Origin: JAAETI01 sp964195945
Lineage (GTDB): Bacteria > Actinomycetota > Acidimicrobiia > Spongiisociales > UBA5794
Length of the DNA: 64,000 bases
Reading direction: 5' to 3'
NCBI GenBank assembly: GCA_964195945.1
Contig: CAXMRC010000135.1
Location: forward strand, 62,001-126,000
Position 1 is the first letter of the stretch. Every line of letters starts with the position of its first letter. Below the pieces are notes generated by a model. That model was not told where the DNA came from. It was given only the letters and a program-made list of their open reading frames with translations, and did not search any database. Positions 8,985 to 17,130 of this stretch are shown here, in pieces. A program made the translations under genes and the position numbers.

Positions 8985-10295
8985 TCAGCCGATGCGGCCG
9001 ATAACCAGTTCTGGTTTATCTACCGATTCGCCGATATCCCAGGCCCTTTCGAGAAGCGGCCTGGCGGCTTCGAATCGCGCTTGGTCCCCGTATGCAATGA
9101 CGGCGAGCGGCTGACCCTTGTCGACTTTGTCGCCGATCTTGGCGAGCACAGAAATGCTCACGCCAGGATCGACCATGTCCTCTTTGCGTTCTCTGCCCGC
9201 ACCCAGCCGGACACCGGCGACACCGATGTCACGGGCATCACACTTGGTGACATAACCGGATTCGGGAGCCGTCAGCTCGTAACGCAACGGAGCAACCGGG
9301 AGCAGGCCGCGGTCGTCGGCGACTGCGGGGTTGCCGTCCTGAGCGACGATTACTTCCTGGAACTTCTCCATAGCGGCACCCGATTCGACGGCCTTCTTGA
9401 GACGAGCCAATGCGCGGTCCCGATCGGGGTCAACTCCTCCGAGTACCAGCATGTCGGCGCCAAGACTGTAGGTGAGATCCACCACGTCAGCCGGGCCGCC
9501 GCCGGAGAGGACATCAAGCGACTCGGCGATCTCGTTGGCGTTGCCGACCTCGACGCCGAGCGGCTGGTCCATACCTGTAAGTGTGGCAACAACCTTGGTC
9601 CCGTGTGATGCGCCGATGCCGACCATGGTCTCAGCGAGCAACCGGGCGTCGGCTTCGTTCTTCATGAACGCACCCGAACCGGTCTTGACGTCGAGCACGA
9701 GTCCATCGATGCCCTCAGCGAGTTTCTTCGACATGATTGACGAAGAGATCAGCGGAAGTGAAGGAACCGTGCCGGTGCTGTCTCGTAGCGCATAAATACG
9801 GCGATCCGCAGGTGCCATTGTCTCTGACTGCCCGCCGAGGACCAGTCCGAGACGTTCCACGATGTCAACGAACTCTTTCTTGTCGAGACGAGTACGAAAT
9901 CCGGGGATCGACTCAAGCTTGTCCAATGTTCCGCCTGTATGACCAAGACCACGACCCGACATCATCGGTACGGCGACGCCACACGCCGCGACCATCGGAG
10001 CAAGGGGGATACTGATTTTGTCGCCGACACCGCCCGTGGAATGCTTGTCGATCTTTGACGATGGTATGTGGCTGAGGTCGAGAACTTCGCCGGATCTGAG
10101 CATCGCTTCTGTCCAGGGGCCGAGCTCTTCGGCGCTAAATCCTCGGATAAATATCGCCATCAACAGCGACGACATCTGATAATCGGGGAGCCGGTCCGCG
10201 GTGTACTCGGAGATTATCCACTGCAGCTCGTCCGGCAACAGTGTCCCGTTGTCCCGCTTGCGCTCGATCAGGTCAGTTATTGAGTGATGCTTCAT
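8985..10295 (-). CDS. deoA: Pyrimidine-nucleoside (thymidine) phosphorylase
   Basis: Enzyme of 436 aa cleaving thymidine or uridine to base and (deoxy)ribose-1-phosphate. The hallmark DKHSTGGVGDK and SGRGLGHTGGTLDKLES motifs are present, and the C-terminal barrel-sandwich domain (APESGYVTKCDA, GVSISVLAKIGDKVDKGQPL) is complete. The ATG beginning MKHHSITDLIERKRDN is chosen because it matches the family start; the open frame extends 27 codons further with no family similarity. Confidence 0.94.
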   Translation of the reverse strand: MKHHSITDLIERKRDNGTLLPDELQWIISEYTADRLPDYQMSSLLMAIFIRGFSAEELGPWTEAMLRSGEVLDLSHIPSSKIDKHSTGGVGDKISIPLAPMVAACGVAVPMMSGRGLGHTGGTLDKLESIPGFRTRLDKKEFVDIVERLGLVLGGQSETMAPADRRIYALRDSTGTVPSLPLISSSIMSKKLAEGIDGLVLDVKTGSGAFMKNEADARLLAETMVGIGASHGTKVVATLTGMDQPLGVEVGNANEIAESLDVLSGGGPADVVDLTYSLGADMLVLGGVDPDRDRALARLKKAVESGAAMEKFQEVIVAQDGNPAVADDRGLLPVAPLRYELTAPESGYVTKCDARDIGVAGVRLGAGRERKEDMVDPGVSISVLAKIGDKVDKGQPLAVIAYGDQARFEAARPLLERAWDIGESVDKPELVIGRIG

Positions 10296-10350
10296 TCCCC
10301 AATTATTGCCGACCGAACGCAATCCGAAGAGTCCCAAATGTTGGCAAACG

Positions 10351-10632
10351 TCACTTATTGAGCGTGACCTTGCCATTTACCACTTTGACGCCTTCGGAGC
10401 GGAGCCGTTGCGCCTGCTCAGCCTCGCTGCGTGGGGCCAATCGACCGGCCGCATTTACCACCCGCCACCAAGGGAGCCCTGGGACGGTTCGGAGCAGATT
10501 ACCGACGGCTCGGGCGGCTCCTGGATAGCCGGCTTCCGTGGCCACCTCGCCGTATGCGATGACATCACCCGGCTCGAGAGCCTCGAGAATGTGGATGACA
10601 GCTTCGGTGAAATCGTCGCCGCTGTCGCTCAT
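10351..10632 (-). CDS. Alkyltransferase-like protein (MGMT DNA-binding domain)
   Basis: A 93-residue protein matching only the DNA-binding half of O6-alkylguanine-DNA alkyltransferase. The usual active-site PCHRV is replaced by PWWRVVN, so no methyl-accepting Cys is present; this is the mark of ATL proteins, which bind alkylated guanine and hand it to nucleotide excision repair. The helix segment GDVIAYGEVATEAGYPGAARAVGNLL is typical. Its start overlaps the stop of the methyltransferase gene by 4 bp. Confidence 0.88.
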   Translation of the reverse strand: MSDSGDDFTEAVIHILEALEPGDVIAYGEVATEAGYPGAARAVGNLLRTVPGLPWWRVVNAAGRLAPRSEAEQAQRLRSEGVKVVNGKVTLNK

Positions 10633-11414
10633 GTCGCCTCCAGCACCAGCACCTGTGGATGCAGGCCCTCTTCGTCGTCCCCATGGCGGAATTCGCAGGC
10701 GAGCTTTTTGAAACCCGGCGTCGGCAACGCTGCGAAGTCTTCGTCAGAGTAGAACGCAAAGAATCGCGGCGGGTCTGTCCACTCGTCCTCAAGCGTCCCC
10801 TCGTAGTTCATACCTCCGTACACAACGATGACAGCGATGCCGCCTGCTCGGAGTGAACGTCGTACCACCTGGAGCACTCCCTGGAAGAGGTCCTTCTTCA
10901 CGTGGAGAATCGAATTCATGGCGAACACACCGTCGAACTCGCCAACATGGAAGTCAGGGTTGGTGAAGTCACCGACTCTGGCATCGATGCCACGCCCAAC
11001 CGCTAGATCCACGTTTGCTGGAGACAGATCCATTGCGGTGACGGCGAAGCCTTGGGCGGCTACGTATACGGCTCCCTGTCCTGGACCAGCTCCCAGCTCG
11101 AGAACTGACGCTCCGGGCCTGAGCCGACCCAGGAAGTCGTCAATAATCTCAGCCCGCCATCCGTCGAATACGTTGTTGTCGCGGCGCGGCGCATCGAAGT
11201 CGTATGCATCGCGGAGGGTGCTGCTGTGCTCGTTCGTGTCGATGGTCTGTTCCGGAAAATCGTGGCTAAAGGGGTGGACGGTCGATGGTCCCGAACAACC
11301 TATCGCCCATATCGCCGAGTCCGGGAACGATGTAGTAGATGTCGTTGAGGCCCTCGTCTGCGGCCGCGGCGACGATGCGAACATCCGGATGGTCCTCGTA
11401 CATGCGGGCAACAC
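10629..11414 (-). CDS. SAM-dependent class I methyltransferase, start uncertain
   Basis: The conserved part begins around DAYDFDAPRRDNNVFDGWR and includes motif I VLELGAGPGQG, acidic loop DLSPANV, VGDF, and MNSILHVKKDLFQGVLQVVRRSLRAGG. It is a TehB/UbiE-like methyltransferase of unknown substrate. No ATG, GTG or TTG lies in frame between the upp stop and the conserved region. The only canonical starts (11414, 11384) lie inside upp and give a low-complexity leader of about 60 residues. The real start may be non-canonical, or a frameshift may be present. Confidence 0.75.
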   Translation of the reverse strand: MLPACTRTIRMFASSPRPQTRASTTSTTSFPDSAIWAIGCSGPSTVHPFSHDFPEQTIDTNEHSSTLRDAYDFDAPRRDNNVFDGWRAEIIDDFLGRLRPGASVLELGAGPGQGAVYVAAQGFAVTAMDLSPANVDLAVGRGIDARVGDFTNPDFHVGEFDGVFAMNSILHVKKDLFQGVLQVVRRSLRAGGIAVIVVYGGMNYEGTLEDEWTDPPRFFAFYSDEDFAALPTPGFKKLACEFRHGDDEEGLHPQVLVLEAT

Positions 11415-11898
11415 CTTCGGGCGCAGTCACCACGCACAACGCAGTTATGTCGGTGGCACCGGCTTCCTTTGCCTTGTCGACCGCCCACGACAGCGAGCCG
11501 CCGGTGGCGAGCATCGGTTCGAGGATGAGAACGGATGCGCCGTCAACTTGGGGAAGATTGACGTAGTACTCGACAGGTTCCGCGGTTTCTTCGTCTCGTT
11601 GCAGACCAGCGAAACCGACCTTGACGTTTGGCATCAGATCAACAACAGCGTCAAGCATGCCGAGACCGGCTCGCAGCACGGCAACGGCGACAACATCTGC
11701 GAGCACATGGCCGGTGGTGTCGCCCATGGGAGTGGTAACCGTCGCCTGGTGCGTCGGGACCTCTTTAGTGGCCTCCATCACAAGCACATTCGTGAGCCGG
11801 CGTGCTGCTGCCCGAAAGGTGTCGTTGCCGGTATTGACGTCACGAAGGGTGGTCAGATAATGCCGGGCGAGCGGGTGGTCGACAACTGTCAGGTTCAT
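11266..11898 (-). CDS. upp: Uracil phosphoribosyltransferase
   Basis: Makes UMP from uracil and PRPP in salvage (210 aa). Motifs: VVDHPLARHYLTTLRD at the N-terminus, the RAGLGMLDAV loop, the PRPP loop VLILEPMLATGGS, and the terminal uracil site YYIVPGLGDMGDRLFGT. Of two nearby ATGs, the one at 11898 is preferred because GGAGG lies 7 nt upstream; it is only 1 nt from the other ATG. An IS element lies about 100 bp upstream, so the native promoter may be altered. Confidence 0.94.
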   Translation of the reverse strand: MNLTVVDHPLARHYLTTLRDVNTGNDTFRAAARRLTNVLVMEATKEVPTHQATVTTPMGDTTGHVLADVVAVAVLRAGLGMLDAVVDLMPNVKVGFAGLQRDEETAEPVEYYVNLPQVDGASVLILEPMLATGGSLSWAVDKAKEAGATDITALCVVTAPEGVARMYEDHPDVRIVAAAADEGLNDIYYIVPGLGDMGDRLFGTIDRPPL

Positions 11899-11955
11899 TC
11901 TCATTCCTCCAGCGCAAGGATCGGTTTTCCGCAGAGTAGTGGCCTGGCTTGCGGT

Positions 11956-11983
11956 GAGGTTTGAGTTTGGCTTTGCCTAACTC
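11956..11983 (+). repeat. 28-bp direct repeat left of IS, with hairpin
   Basis: Identical to 13351-13378 in the same orientation. It contains GAGTTTGGC-TTT-GCCTAACTC, a 9-bp stem with one mismatch and a TTT loop. Both copies are preceded by GTGGCCT a few bases upstream, so homology extends slightly further. Confidence 0.85.
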
Positions 11984-12053
11984 GGGCGAGGTGTATTGCT
12001 CCTGGTCGTACTGGTTCGCCCTGGGATTCTTGGAGACTCTCGAGTGTGGAAAG

Positions 12054-12404
12054 ATGAGAGTTATGGCACGAGAGATTACGTCGGGAAAACCGACCACACG
12101 GCGGTATTCGAATGAGGAGAAGGATCGGGCGGTTCGTCTGGTTTTCCAGCTTCGTGAGGAGTTGGGGATGTCGCAGGGGACGGTGGTTCGGGTTGCTGAC
12201 CAGTTGGGTTACGGCACCGAGTCGGTGCGCCGGTGGGTAGCCCAAGCCGAGATTGATGCCGGGGGTGTTGCGGGTATCTCGACTGCGGAGCGGGCCAAGA
12301 TATAAAAGCTTGAGCAGGAAAACCGGGAGCTACGATGAGCCAACGAAATCTTGAAGCGGGCTTCGGCTTTCTTTGCGGCGGAGCTCGACCGCCCACAGAA
12401 GTAA
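12054..12404 (+). pseudogene. IS3 transposase OrfA, broken by two nonsense codons
   Basis: The start MRVMAREITSGKPTTRRYS and the helix-turn-helix REELGMSQGTVVRVADQLGYGTESVRRWVAQAEID are standard IS3 OrfA. The frame meets TAA at 12303 and TGA at 12336. Beyond these it continues as the expected leucine-zipper tail, KLEQENRELR then ANEILKRASAFFAAELDRPQK, ending at TAA 12402. The two stops replace residues that are Lys and Arg in family members, so full-length OrfA and the OrfAB fusion cannot form. Confidence 0.8.
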
Positions 12405-13303
12405 TGGTGCAGTTCATTGACGAGAATCGTGACGACTTTGGGGTCGAGCCTATCTGTGCGACGTTGCAGGTGGCCCCATCGACATATTACGAAAACAAGT
12501 CTCGGATACCATCGGCTCGTGCGATCCGCGATGCGGTGATGATGCCGATCCTGTTGGCCCTGTTTCAGGCGAACTACTCGGTCTATGGGGTCCGGAAACT
12601 GTGGAAGGCAGCGTTACGTGACGGTCACACGATTGGCCGTGACCAGGTGGCTCGTCTGATGAAGGCTCTTGATATTGAGGGAGTTTCACGTCGTCGACGG
12701 GTTCGCACGACCCGCCCCGACGACAAAGCCGTCCGGCCCCAAGATCTTGTCGAGCGGGACTTCACTGCCGATCAGCCGAACCAGCTGTGGGTGACGGACC
12801 TAACGTTTGTTCCGACCTGGCAAGGTGTTGGGTATGTGTGTTTCATCATCGATGCGTTCTCCCGCCAGATCGTCGGGTGGCGGGTTGCTTCCAATATGAG
12901 AACCCAGATGGTCCTCGACGCCTTAGAGATGGCCCGCTTTTCTAGAGGCACCCGCCTCGAAGGTCTTGTGGCTCATTCCGATGCCGGGTCGCAATACACA
13001 TCGATCCGATACGGGGAACGCCTCGACGAGATCGGAGCAATACCATCGATCGGATCGGTCGGTGATTCGTTCGATAATGCACTTGCGGAGTCGGTTAACA
13101 GTCTCTACAAAGCCGAGCTGATCTACGGACCAGATCAGGGACCGTGGCGCAGCATCGAGGACGTCGAACTGGCTACTTTGGGTTGGATCCACTGGTACAA
13201 CACCAAGCGGATCCACAGCTATCTCAACGACGTTCCACCGGCCGAATTCGAGGACACCTACCATGCCCAACAACGGGCAAGACAGTTGATTGGAAACCAA
13301 TAG
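12404..13303 (+). CDS. IS3-family transposase OrfB (DDE catalytic subunit)
   Basis: A 299-residue integrase-core protein. Catalytic residues are visible: Asp in LWVTDLTF, Asp in VAHSDAGSQYTS, and Glu in DNALAESVNSLYKAE. The HTH_21-like N-terminal domain contains YSVYGVRKLWKAALRDG. Its ATG overlaps the orfA terminal stop as TAATG and begins MVQFIDENRDDFGVEPICATL. The frame is intact, but normal activity needs an OrfAB fusion, and orfA is interrupted. Confidence 0.88.
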   Translation: MVQFIDENRDDFGVEPICATLQVAPSTYYENKSRIPSARAIRDAVMMPILLALFQANYSVYGVRKLWKAALRDGHTIGRDQVARLMKALDIEGVSRRRRVRTTRPDDKAVRPQDLVERDFTADQPNQLWVTDLTFVPTWQGVGYVCFIIDAFSRQIVGWRVASNMRTQMVLDALEMARFSRGTRLEGLVAHSDAGSQYTSIRYGERLDEIGAIPSIGSVGDSFDNALAESVNSLYKAELIYGPDQGPWRSIEDVELATLGWIHWYNTKRIHSYLNDVPPAEFEDTYHAQQRARQLIGNQ

Positions 13304-13350
13304 AACGAGCCTCCAACAAACCCAGTACGCACCATACGGTGGCCTGTGGC

Positions 13351-13378
13351 GAGGTTTGAGTTTGGCTTTGCCTAACTC
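13351..13378 (+). repeat. 28-bp direct repeat right of IS, with hairpin
   Basis: Exact same-orientation copy of 11956-11983. Recombination between the two would remove the IS and 1.4 kb of DNA. Confidence 0.85.
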
Positions 13379-13434
13379 AGCCAACTGCCAGCCTGCCGCT
13401 TTGCGGCCTGCAGACGTGTTGATCGGGCAGTGAG

Positions 13435-13515
13435 CTGCAGTTCGTAATGTGCCGCTTGCGGCACACGCGAACTGTAGGCGTGACGGGTCGCTGCGCGACC
13501 CGTCACGCCTACACT
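13435..13515 (+). promoter_or_regulatory. Nested hairpins ending in the ffh promoter
   Basis: CTGCAGTTCG (13435-13444) pairs with CGAACTGTAG (13468-13477) around an inner perfect hairpin GTGCCGC-TT-GCGGCAC (13449-13464). A perfect 18-bp stem with a TGC loop follows (13474-13512) and competes with the first for GTAG. The last stem overlaps TACACT (13510-13515), a -10-like box 9 nt before the ffh ATG. It may be a terminator for upstream transcription and a promoter for ffh. Confidence 0.6.
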
Positions 13516-13524
13516 CCGGCGGAC

Positions 13525-14862
13525 ATGTTTGACACCATTAGCGATCGATTCGGCGACGTCTTCGCCACACTCCGCGGCAAGGGCCGTCTCTCTGAGGCGG
13601 ACGTGGATAGCGCCCTGCGCGAAGTCCGTCTTGCGCTACTCGAGGCTGACGTCAACGTCGTGGTCGTGAAGTCCTTTCTCACCCGCGTCAAAGAACGGGC
13701 CATGGGACAGGATGTTGCCAAGAGTCTGACCCCCGGTCAGCAAGTCATCAAGATCGTGCACGAAGAACTCATCAACACGCTTGGCGAAGAAGCCCCGTTG
13801 GTGCGCCCTGCGGCTCCACCATTGGTAATCCTGGTCGCCGGTTTGCAAGGCTCGGGTAAAACGACTTCCGCAGCCAAACTGGCAAAACTCTTGAAACGCA
13901 AGGGGAAGCGCCCGCTTCTTGTGGCTGCCGACCTGCAGCGCCCGGCTGCGATCGACCAACTGGAGACCTTGGGGAAACAGGTCGGTGTCCCTGTCTACGT
14001 TGACAGGAAGGCCAAAGCCCCTCGACTGGCCAAGGCTGCTCTGAAACACGCCCGGCAGGAGGGGTTCAACGTCGTCATCATTGATACGGCCGGACGGTTG
14101 CAAGTCGATGACGAGTTGATGAAGGAACTCGCCGCGGTCCGCAAGGCTGCTGAACCCGATGAGACCCTGCTGGTCGTCGATGCCATGACCGGCCAGGAAG
14201 CGGTCAACGTGGCCAAGGGCTTCCTCGACTACACAGAGCTAACGGGTCTCGTGATGACCAAGCTCGATGGCGATGCCCGCGGTGGTGCCGCCATTTCCGC
14301 CAGGGAGGTCACCGGGTGTCCGATCAAATTCGTCGGTCTTGGAGAAGGCCTCGATGATCTCGATGTCTTTTATCCAGAGCGGATGGCATCACGAATTCTC
14401 GGCATGGGTGACGTACTCACCCTTATCGAAAAGGCTGAGGGAGCCTACGACGAAGAGCAGGCGGCGGTGGCTGCAGAGAAACTCCGTACCGCCAGCTTTG
14501 ACCTCGAAGACTTCCTCGAGCAGTTCCAACAGCTAAGAAAAATGGGTCCGCTGCAAAACTTGGTTAGTATGCTGCCCGGCGCCGGACAGGCGCTTCGTGA
14601 CGTTGAGGTGAATGAGAAAGACCTGAACCGTGTCGAGGCCATCATCAGGTCGATGACTCCCACGGAGCGTCACAACCCGAAATCCATCAACGGAAGTCGG
14701 AAGCGGCGTATCGCGGCCGGGTCGGGAACACGGCCGCAGGACGTCAATGCCGTCCTCAAACAGTTCTCGGAAGCACAAAAGATGATGAAAATGATTGCCG
14801 GAGGAAAGAGCCCGATACCGGGGCTCAATCTTCCGGGACTAGGTCGAAGCAAGAAGAGGTGA
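13525..14862 (+). CDS. ffh: Signal recognition particle protein Ffh
   Basis: SRP54 GTPase (445 aa), which binds signal sequences and 4.5S RNA. N domain begins MFDTISDRFGDVFATLRGKGRLSE; G domain shows GLQGSGKTTSAAKLA, DLQRPAAIDQL, DTAGRLQVDDELM and TKLDGDARGGAA; the C-terminal Met-rich M domain holds MGPLQNLVSMLPG and SRKRRIAAGSGT. The ATG at 13525 is chosen by family alignment; the frame is open for 26 codons upstream through the hairpins. rpsP follows 5 nt later. Confidence 0.97.
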   Translation: MFDTISDRFGDVFATLRGKGRLSEADVDSALREVRLALLEADVNVVVVKSFLTRVKERAMGQDVAKSLTPGQQVIKIVHEELINTLGEEAPLVRPAAPPLVILVAGLQGSGKTTSAAKLAKLLKRKGKRPLLVAADLQRPAAIDQLETLGKQVGVPVYVDRKAKAPRLAKAALKHARQEGFNVVIIDTAGRLQVDDELMKELAAVRKAAEPDETLLVVDAMTGQEAVNVAKGFLDYTELTGLVMTKLDGDARGGAAISAREVTGCPIKFVGLGEGLDDLDVFYPERMASRILGMGDVLTLIEKAEGAYDEEQAAVAAEKLRTASFDLEDFLEQFQQLRKMGPLQNLVSMLPGAGQALRDVEVNEKDLNRVEAIIRSMTPTERHNPKSINGSRKRRIAAGSGTRPQDVNAVLKQFSEAQKMMKMIAGGKSPIPGLNLPGLGRSKKR

Positions 14863-14867
14863 AGTAG

Positions 14868-15344
14868 ATGTCGGTCAAGATCCGCCTGACGCGGATGGGC
14901 AAGAAGAAACAACCGTCTTATCGCGTCGTAGTGGTGGACTCGCGCAAGCAGCGCGACGGGGCCTATCTCGAGCAAATCGGTCGTTATGACCCGCGTGCCG
15001 AGCCCTCGCTCGTCGAAATCGACAATGAGCGAGCCCTCGACTGGTTGCAGAAGGGCGCCCAGCCCACCGAACGAGCCAAAAAGCTCCTGGAGATCTCCGG
15101 GGCATGGACGCGTTTTGCCGTCGACCGCGGTGAGATTCACACCGTCGGTGCATCGAAAGCAGAACCGGCGCCGGCACCAGAGCCAGAGCCCGTGGCAGTC
15201 GTAGAGCCAGAGCCCGTGGCAGTCGTAGAGCCAGAGCCAGAGCCCGTGGCAGTCGTAGAGCCAGAGCCAGAGCCCGTGCCAGCCGCAACAGAGGTCGAAG
15301 AAGAGCCTACGGACGACGCCAGCGCTGAAAAGGTGGACGAATAG
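14868..15344 (+). CDS. rpsP: 30S ribosomal protein S16 with repeat tail
   Basis: Residues 1-85 are canonical S16 (MSVKIRLTRMGKKKQPSYRVVVVDSRKQRDG, then EIDNERALDWLQKGAQPTE). The rest, to residue 158, is an acidic extension built from tandem EPEPVAVV units encoded by a near-perfect 24-bp repeat. Long acidic or Ala-rich S16 tails are known in Actinomycetota. The gene starts 5 nt after ffh and ends inside the GTG of khpA. Confidence 0.95.
   Translation: MSVKIRLTRMGKKKQPSYRVVVVDSRKQRDGAYLEQIGRYDPRAEPSLVEIDNERALDWLQKGAQPTERAKKLLEISGAWTRFAVDRGEIHTVGASKAEPAPAPEPEPVAVVEPEPVAVVEPEPEPVAVVEPEPEPVPAATEVEEEPTDDASAEKVDE
15179..15282 (+). repeat. Tandem 24-bp repeat inside rpsP
   Basis: About four head-to-tail copies of a unit containing GAGCCCGTGGCAGTCGTAG code for the EPEPVAVV tail of S16. 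Some units gain an extra GAGCCA. Copy number is likely to vary between strains by slippage. Confidence 0.85.
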
Positions 15345-15595
15345 TGGAACAGGGCGAAATTGTCGAAAAAGTTGTTCGCTACGTAACCGAGCAGATCGTT
15401 GACGACGCCTCCAGCGTCGAGGTCGAGGTTCTGAACGACGGCCAGGATTCGGTCGTCGCTGAGGTACGTACCGCAAAAAAGGACATGGGCCGCGTCATCG
15501 GACGCCGAGGACGAGTTGCCCGTGCCATCCGTTCGGTTGCCCGAGCAGCCGGCGACGAAGAAGGACTCGACGTTCAGGTTGAGTTCCTCGACTAA
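15344..15595 (+). CDS. khpA: KH-domain RNA-binding protein KhpA
   Basis: A single KH domain (83 aa) with the VIGRRGRVARAIRS GXXG-type loop, conserved between rpsP and rimM in Gram-positive bacteria. KhpA binds RNA, often with KhpB, and affects cell division and translation. The GTG start shares one base with the rpsP stop. Full length for the family. Confidence 0.93.
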   Translation: MEQGEIVEKVVRYVTEQIVDDASSVEVEVLNDGQDSVVAEVRTAKKDMGRVIGRRGRVARAIRSVARAAGDEEGLDVQVEFLD

Positions 15596-16115
15596 CCCCC
15601 AGTCCGGATCGTCAGTTGAGTCAATCAAGATTGGCTATGTTCGGCGCGCCCACGGCATCAAGGGCGCTGTTGTGATCAGGACATTGACCGACGCCCTGGA
15701 TCGGTTTGCCGTCGGCAGTGTCCTCACCACGGACCGGGCCGACCGGCCAACGGTCACCATCGAGGCCATGCAGCCGCACAAGGATGGCTTGCTGGTCGCC
15801 TTGGAAGGCATCAACGACCGCAACGACGCTGAGCAATTGCGTGGAACATCGTTCGTTATTGACGCAGCGCAGCGACGTGATCTCGGCGGCGACGAGTTTT
15901 GGCCTGACCAATTGATCGGGCTTCGTGTCGTGGCTGCAAATGGAGCTGAGCTCGGGACCGTGGTCGACATCGTCACGGGATCCGCTCAGGATCGTCTTCA
16001 AGTGCAAGGTGTCGATGGTTTGTTCGAGGTCCCATTTGTTGCCGCTCTCGTGACGGGTGTCGATGTGGAGGGCGGTGTCGTCATCGTCGACTTGCCAGTG
16101 GGAATGGCCATCTAG
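15579..16115 (+). CDS. rimM: Ribosome maturation factor RimM
   Basis: Assists 30S head assembly and binds S19. The core IKIGYVRRAHGIKGAVVIRTLTD and the PRC-barrel half (DEFWPDQLIGLRVVAANGAELGTVVDI, then VDGLFEVPFVAALV) are complete. No canonical start lies just before VESIKIG; the nearest in-frame start is TTG 15579, which overlaps khpA by 17 bp and gives 178 aa. The 3' end overlaps the opposing lipoprotein gene by 4 bp. trmD, normally adjacent, is 6 kb away. Confidence 0.92.
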   Translation: MSSSTNPQSGSSVESIKIGYVRRAHGIKGAVVIRTLTDALDRFAVGSVLTTDRADRPTVTIEAMQPHKDGLLVALEGINDRNDAEQLRGTSFVIDAAQRRDLGGDEFWPDQLIGLRVVAANGAELGTVVDIVTGSAQDRLQVQGVDGLFEVPFVAALVTGVDVEGGVVIVDLPVGMAI

Positions 16116-17041
16116 GTCTCCGGCGGTGAAACGGTCTCAGGGACGCTGGTGTCGATTGGCACCCACACTCCCTCGAGATCCCCGTTTCGGGGCGACTCAG
16201 ATCCAACGAACAGTTGCAGGCTCCGATGCGGCGGATCAACGAATGTGATTGTGAATTCTCCCCACATTTCGGCCCAGTCAGAGGCAATCGTCGACTGCTC
16301 GACTAGCGCCGTTGTCTCGCGGTCGTCGTAGAGGCGAGCGACCACATACGCCTCGAAAGACCGGGTGTATCCCGAAACAACGATGGGGGTCTCCGCCGGT
16401 CCCGGTGCCGGGGCGAGCACGACCACCGTCCCTGCACGCACGGCTCCAATGACAGGAGCTGCCTCGGGGTCGGGTCGGAGATCGATCACAATCCGGCTCG
16501 GTGCATCGACCGCAAAGGCCCGAAGAGCAACCGCGGCACCGGGTGTCACATGAATGTCGATTGCCAGACTCCCGCTTTCTGTTCGCACGACATACACACG
16601 GTTGACGAGGTCGCCATCAACGAGCGAGTCGGCGACTGCGGTCCTAGCGATCGCGGTTGGCAGGTTCACCCGAACTATGCCGAGGGTCTCGTTGTACTCC
16701 ACCCCGACAGGCCCCAGAGCGCCTGCGGGGGCTCCGTCGACGGTGAGTAGATCCACTGCGACGCGTTCGCAGCCAGGATGACCCGCCCAGCGGATCCCCG
16801 AAATCTGCGTCGCATCGCCGCTGGCGCCACCGAACGCTGAAATGACGCCTGCGCTCGCAAAGGGCCGATCGCCGGCCAGACACGGTGAGTCGTCTTGGAG
16901 CGGTGGCTCGGCTGAGGCGGTGGTTATTGCCGCGGGCGTCTCCGGCGGGGTACTCGTGGTTGTCGTTGACGTCCCGATGTCCAGCGAAGTACATCCGACG
17001 GCGACGATGGCGAACATGGCGATAAGTAGAACCCGGCGCAT
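16112..17041 (-). CDS. Lipoprotein with AMIN-like and Gmad2-like domains
   Basis: A 309-residue exported lipoprotein: signal MRRVLLIAMFAIVAVGC with lipobox VAVGC, then a Thr/Ser/Pro linker. Residues about 60-190 resemble AMIN-type beta domains (RVAVDLLTVDGAP, SRIVIDLRPDP), which often bind cell wall. The C-terminal part, from IVVSGYTRSFEAYVVARLYDD to VGSESPRNGDLEGVWVPI, resembles the Gmad2 immunoglobulin-like domain. Function unknown; an envelope role is inferred. The ATG at 17041 is chosen for the lipobox; the frame is open upstream. Confidence 0.75.
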   Translation of the reverse strand: MRRVLLIAMFAIVAVGCTSLDIGTSTTTTSTPPETPAAITTASAEPPLQDDSPCLAGDRPFASAGVISAFGGASGDATQISGIRWAGHPGCERVAVDLLTVDGAPAGALGPVGVEYNETLGIVRVNLPTAIARTAVADSLVDGDLVNRVYVVRTESGSLAIDIHVTPGAAVALRAFAVDAPSRIVIDLRPDPEAAPVIGAVRAGTVVVLAPAPGPAETPIVVSGYTRSFEAYVVARLYDDRETTALVEQSTIASDWAEMWGEFTITFVDPPHRSLQLFVGSESPRNGDLEGVWVPIDTSVPETVSPPET

Positions 17042-17073
17042 AACAAGCGAGCTTACCGATTGTTGCCATCCGC

Positions 17074-17119
17074 TTGACAATTGGACGATATTCATCAAAT
17101 ATACGAATAACTTCGTCCA
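17074..17119. promoter_or_regulatory. TTGACA promoter and dyad before MFS gene
   Basis: A consensus -35 TTGACA lies at 17074-17079. Overlapping it is an interrupted inverted repeat: TGGACGA+TATTC (17082-17093) against GAATA (17105-17109) and TCGTCCA (17113-17119). The arms are perfect. The dyad sits between the divergent lipoprotein and transporter genes and could be an efflux-repressor operator. Confidence 0.5.
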
Positions 17120-17130
17120 TTTGAGTAACT

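Larger units (their letters stand above)
12003..13334 (+). mobile_element. IS3-family insertion sequence (decayed)
   Basis: The unit of about 1.33 kb has the two-frame IS3 layout: an orfA with a helix-turn-helix, and a DDE orfB in the -1 frame. Imperfect inverted ends can be drawn: TGGTCGTACTGG at the left and, on the reverse strand, TGGTGCGTACTGGG at the right. No target-site duplication was found at these positions, so the exact ends are approximate. It lies between upp and ffh. Confidence 0.75.

Noticed and set aside
13381..13524. SRP RNA or other structured RNA gene before ffh
   Set aside because: The hairpins lack the GGAAGC-type SRP tetraloop region and overlap the ffh promoter.
15179..15282. 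CRISPR-like periodic repeat
   Set aside because: Head-to-tail units without spacers, in frame within rpsP.
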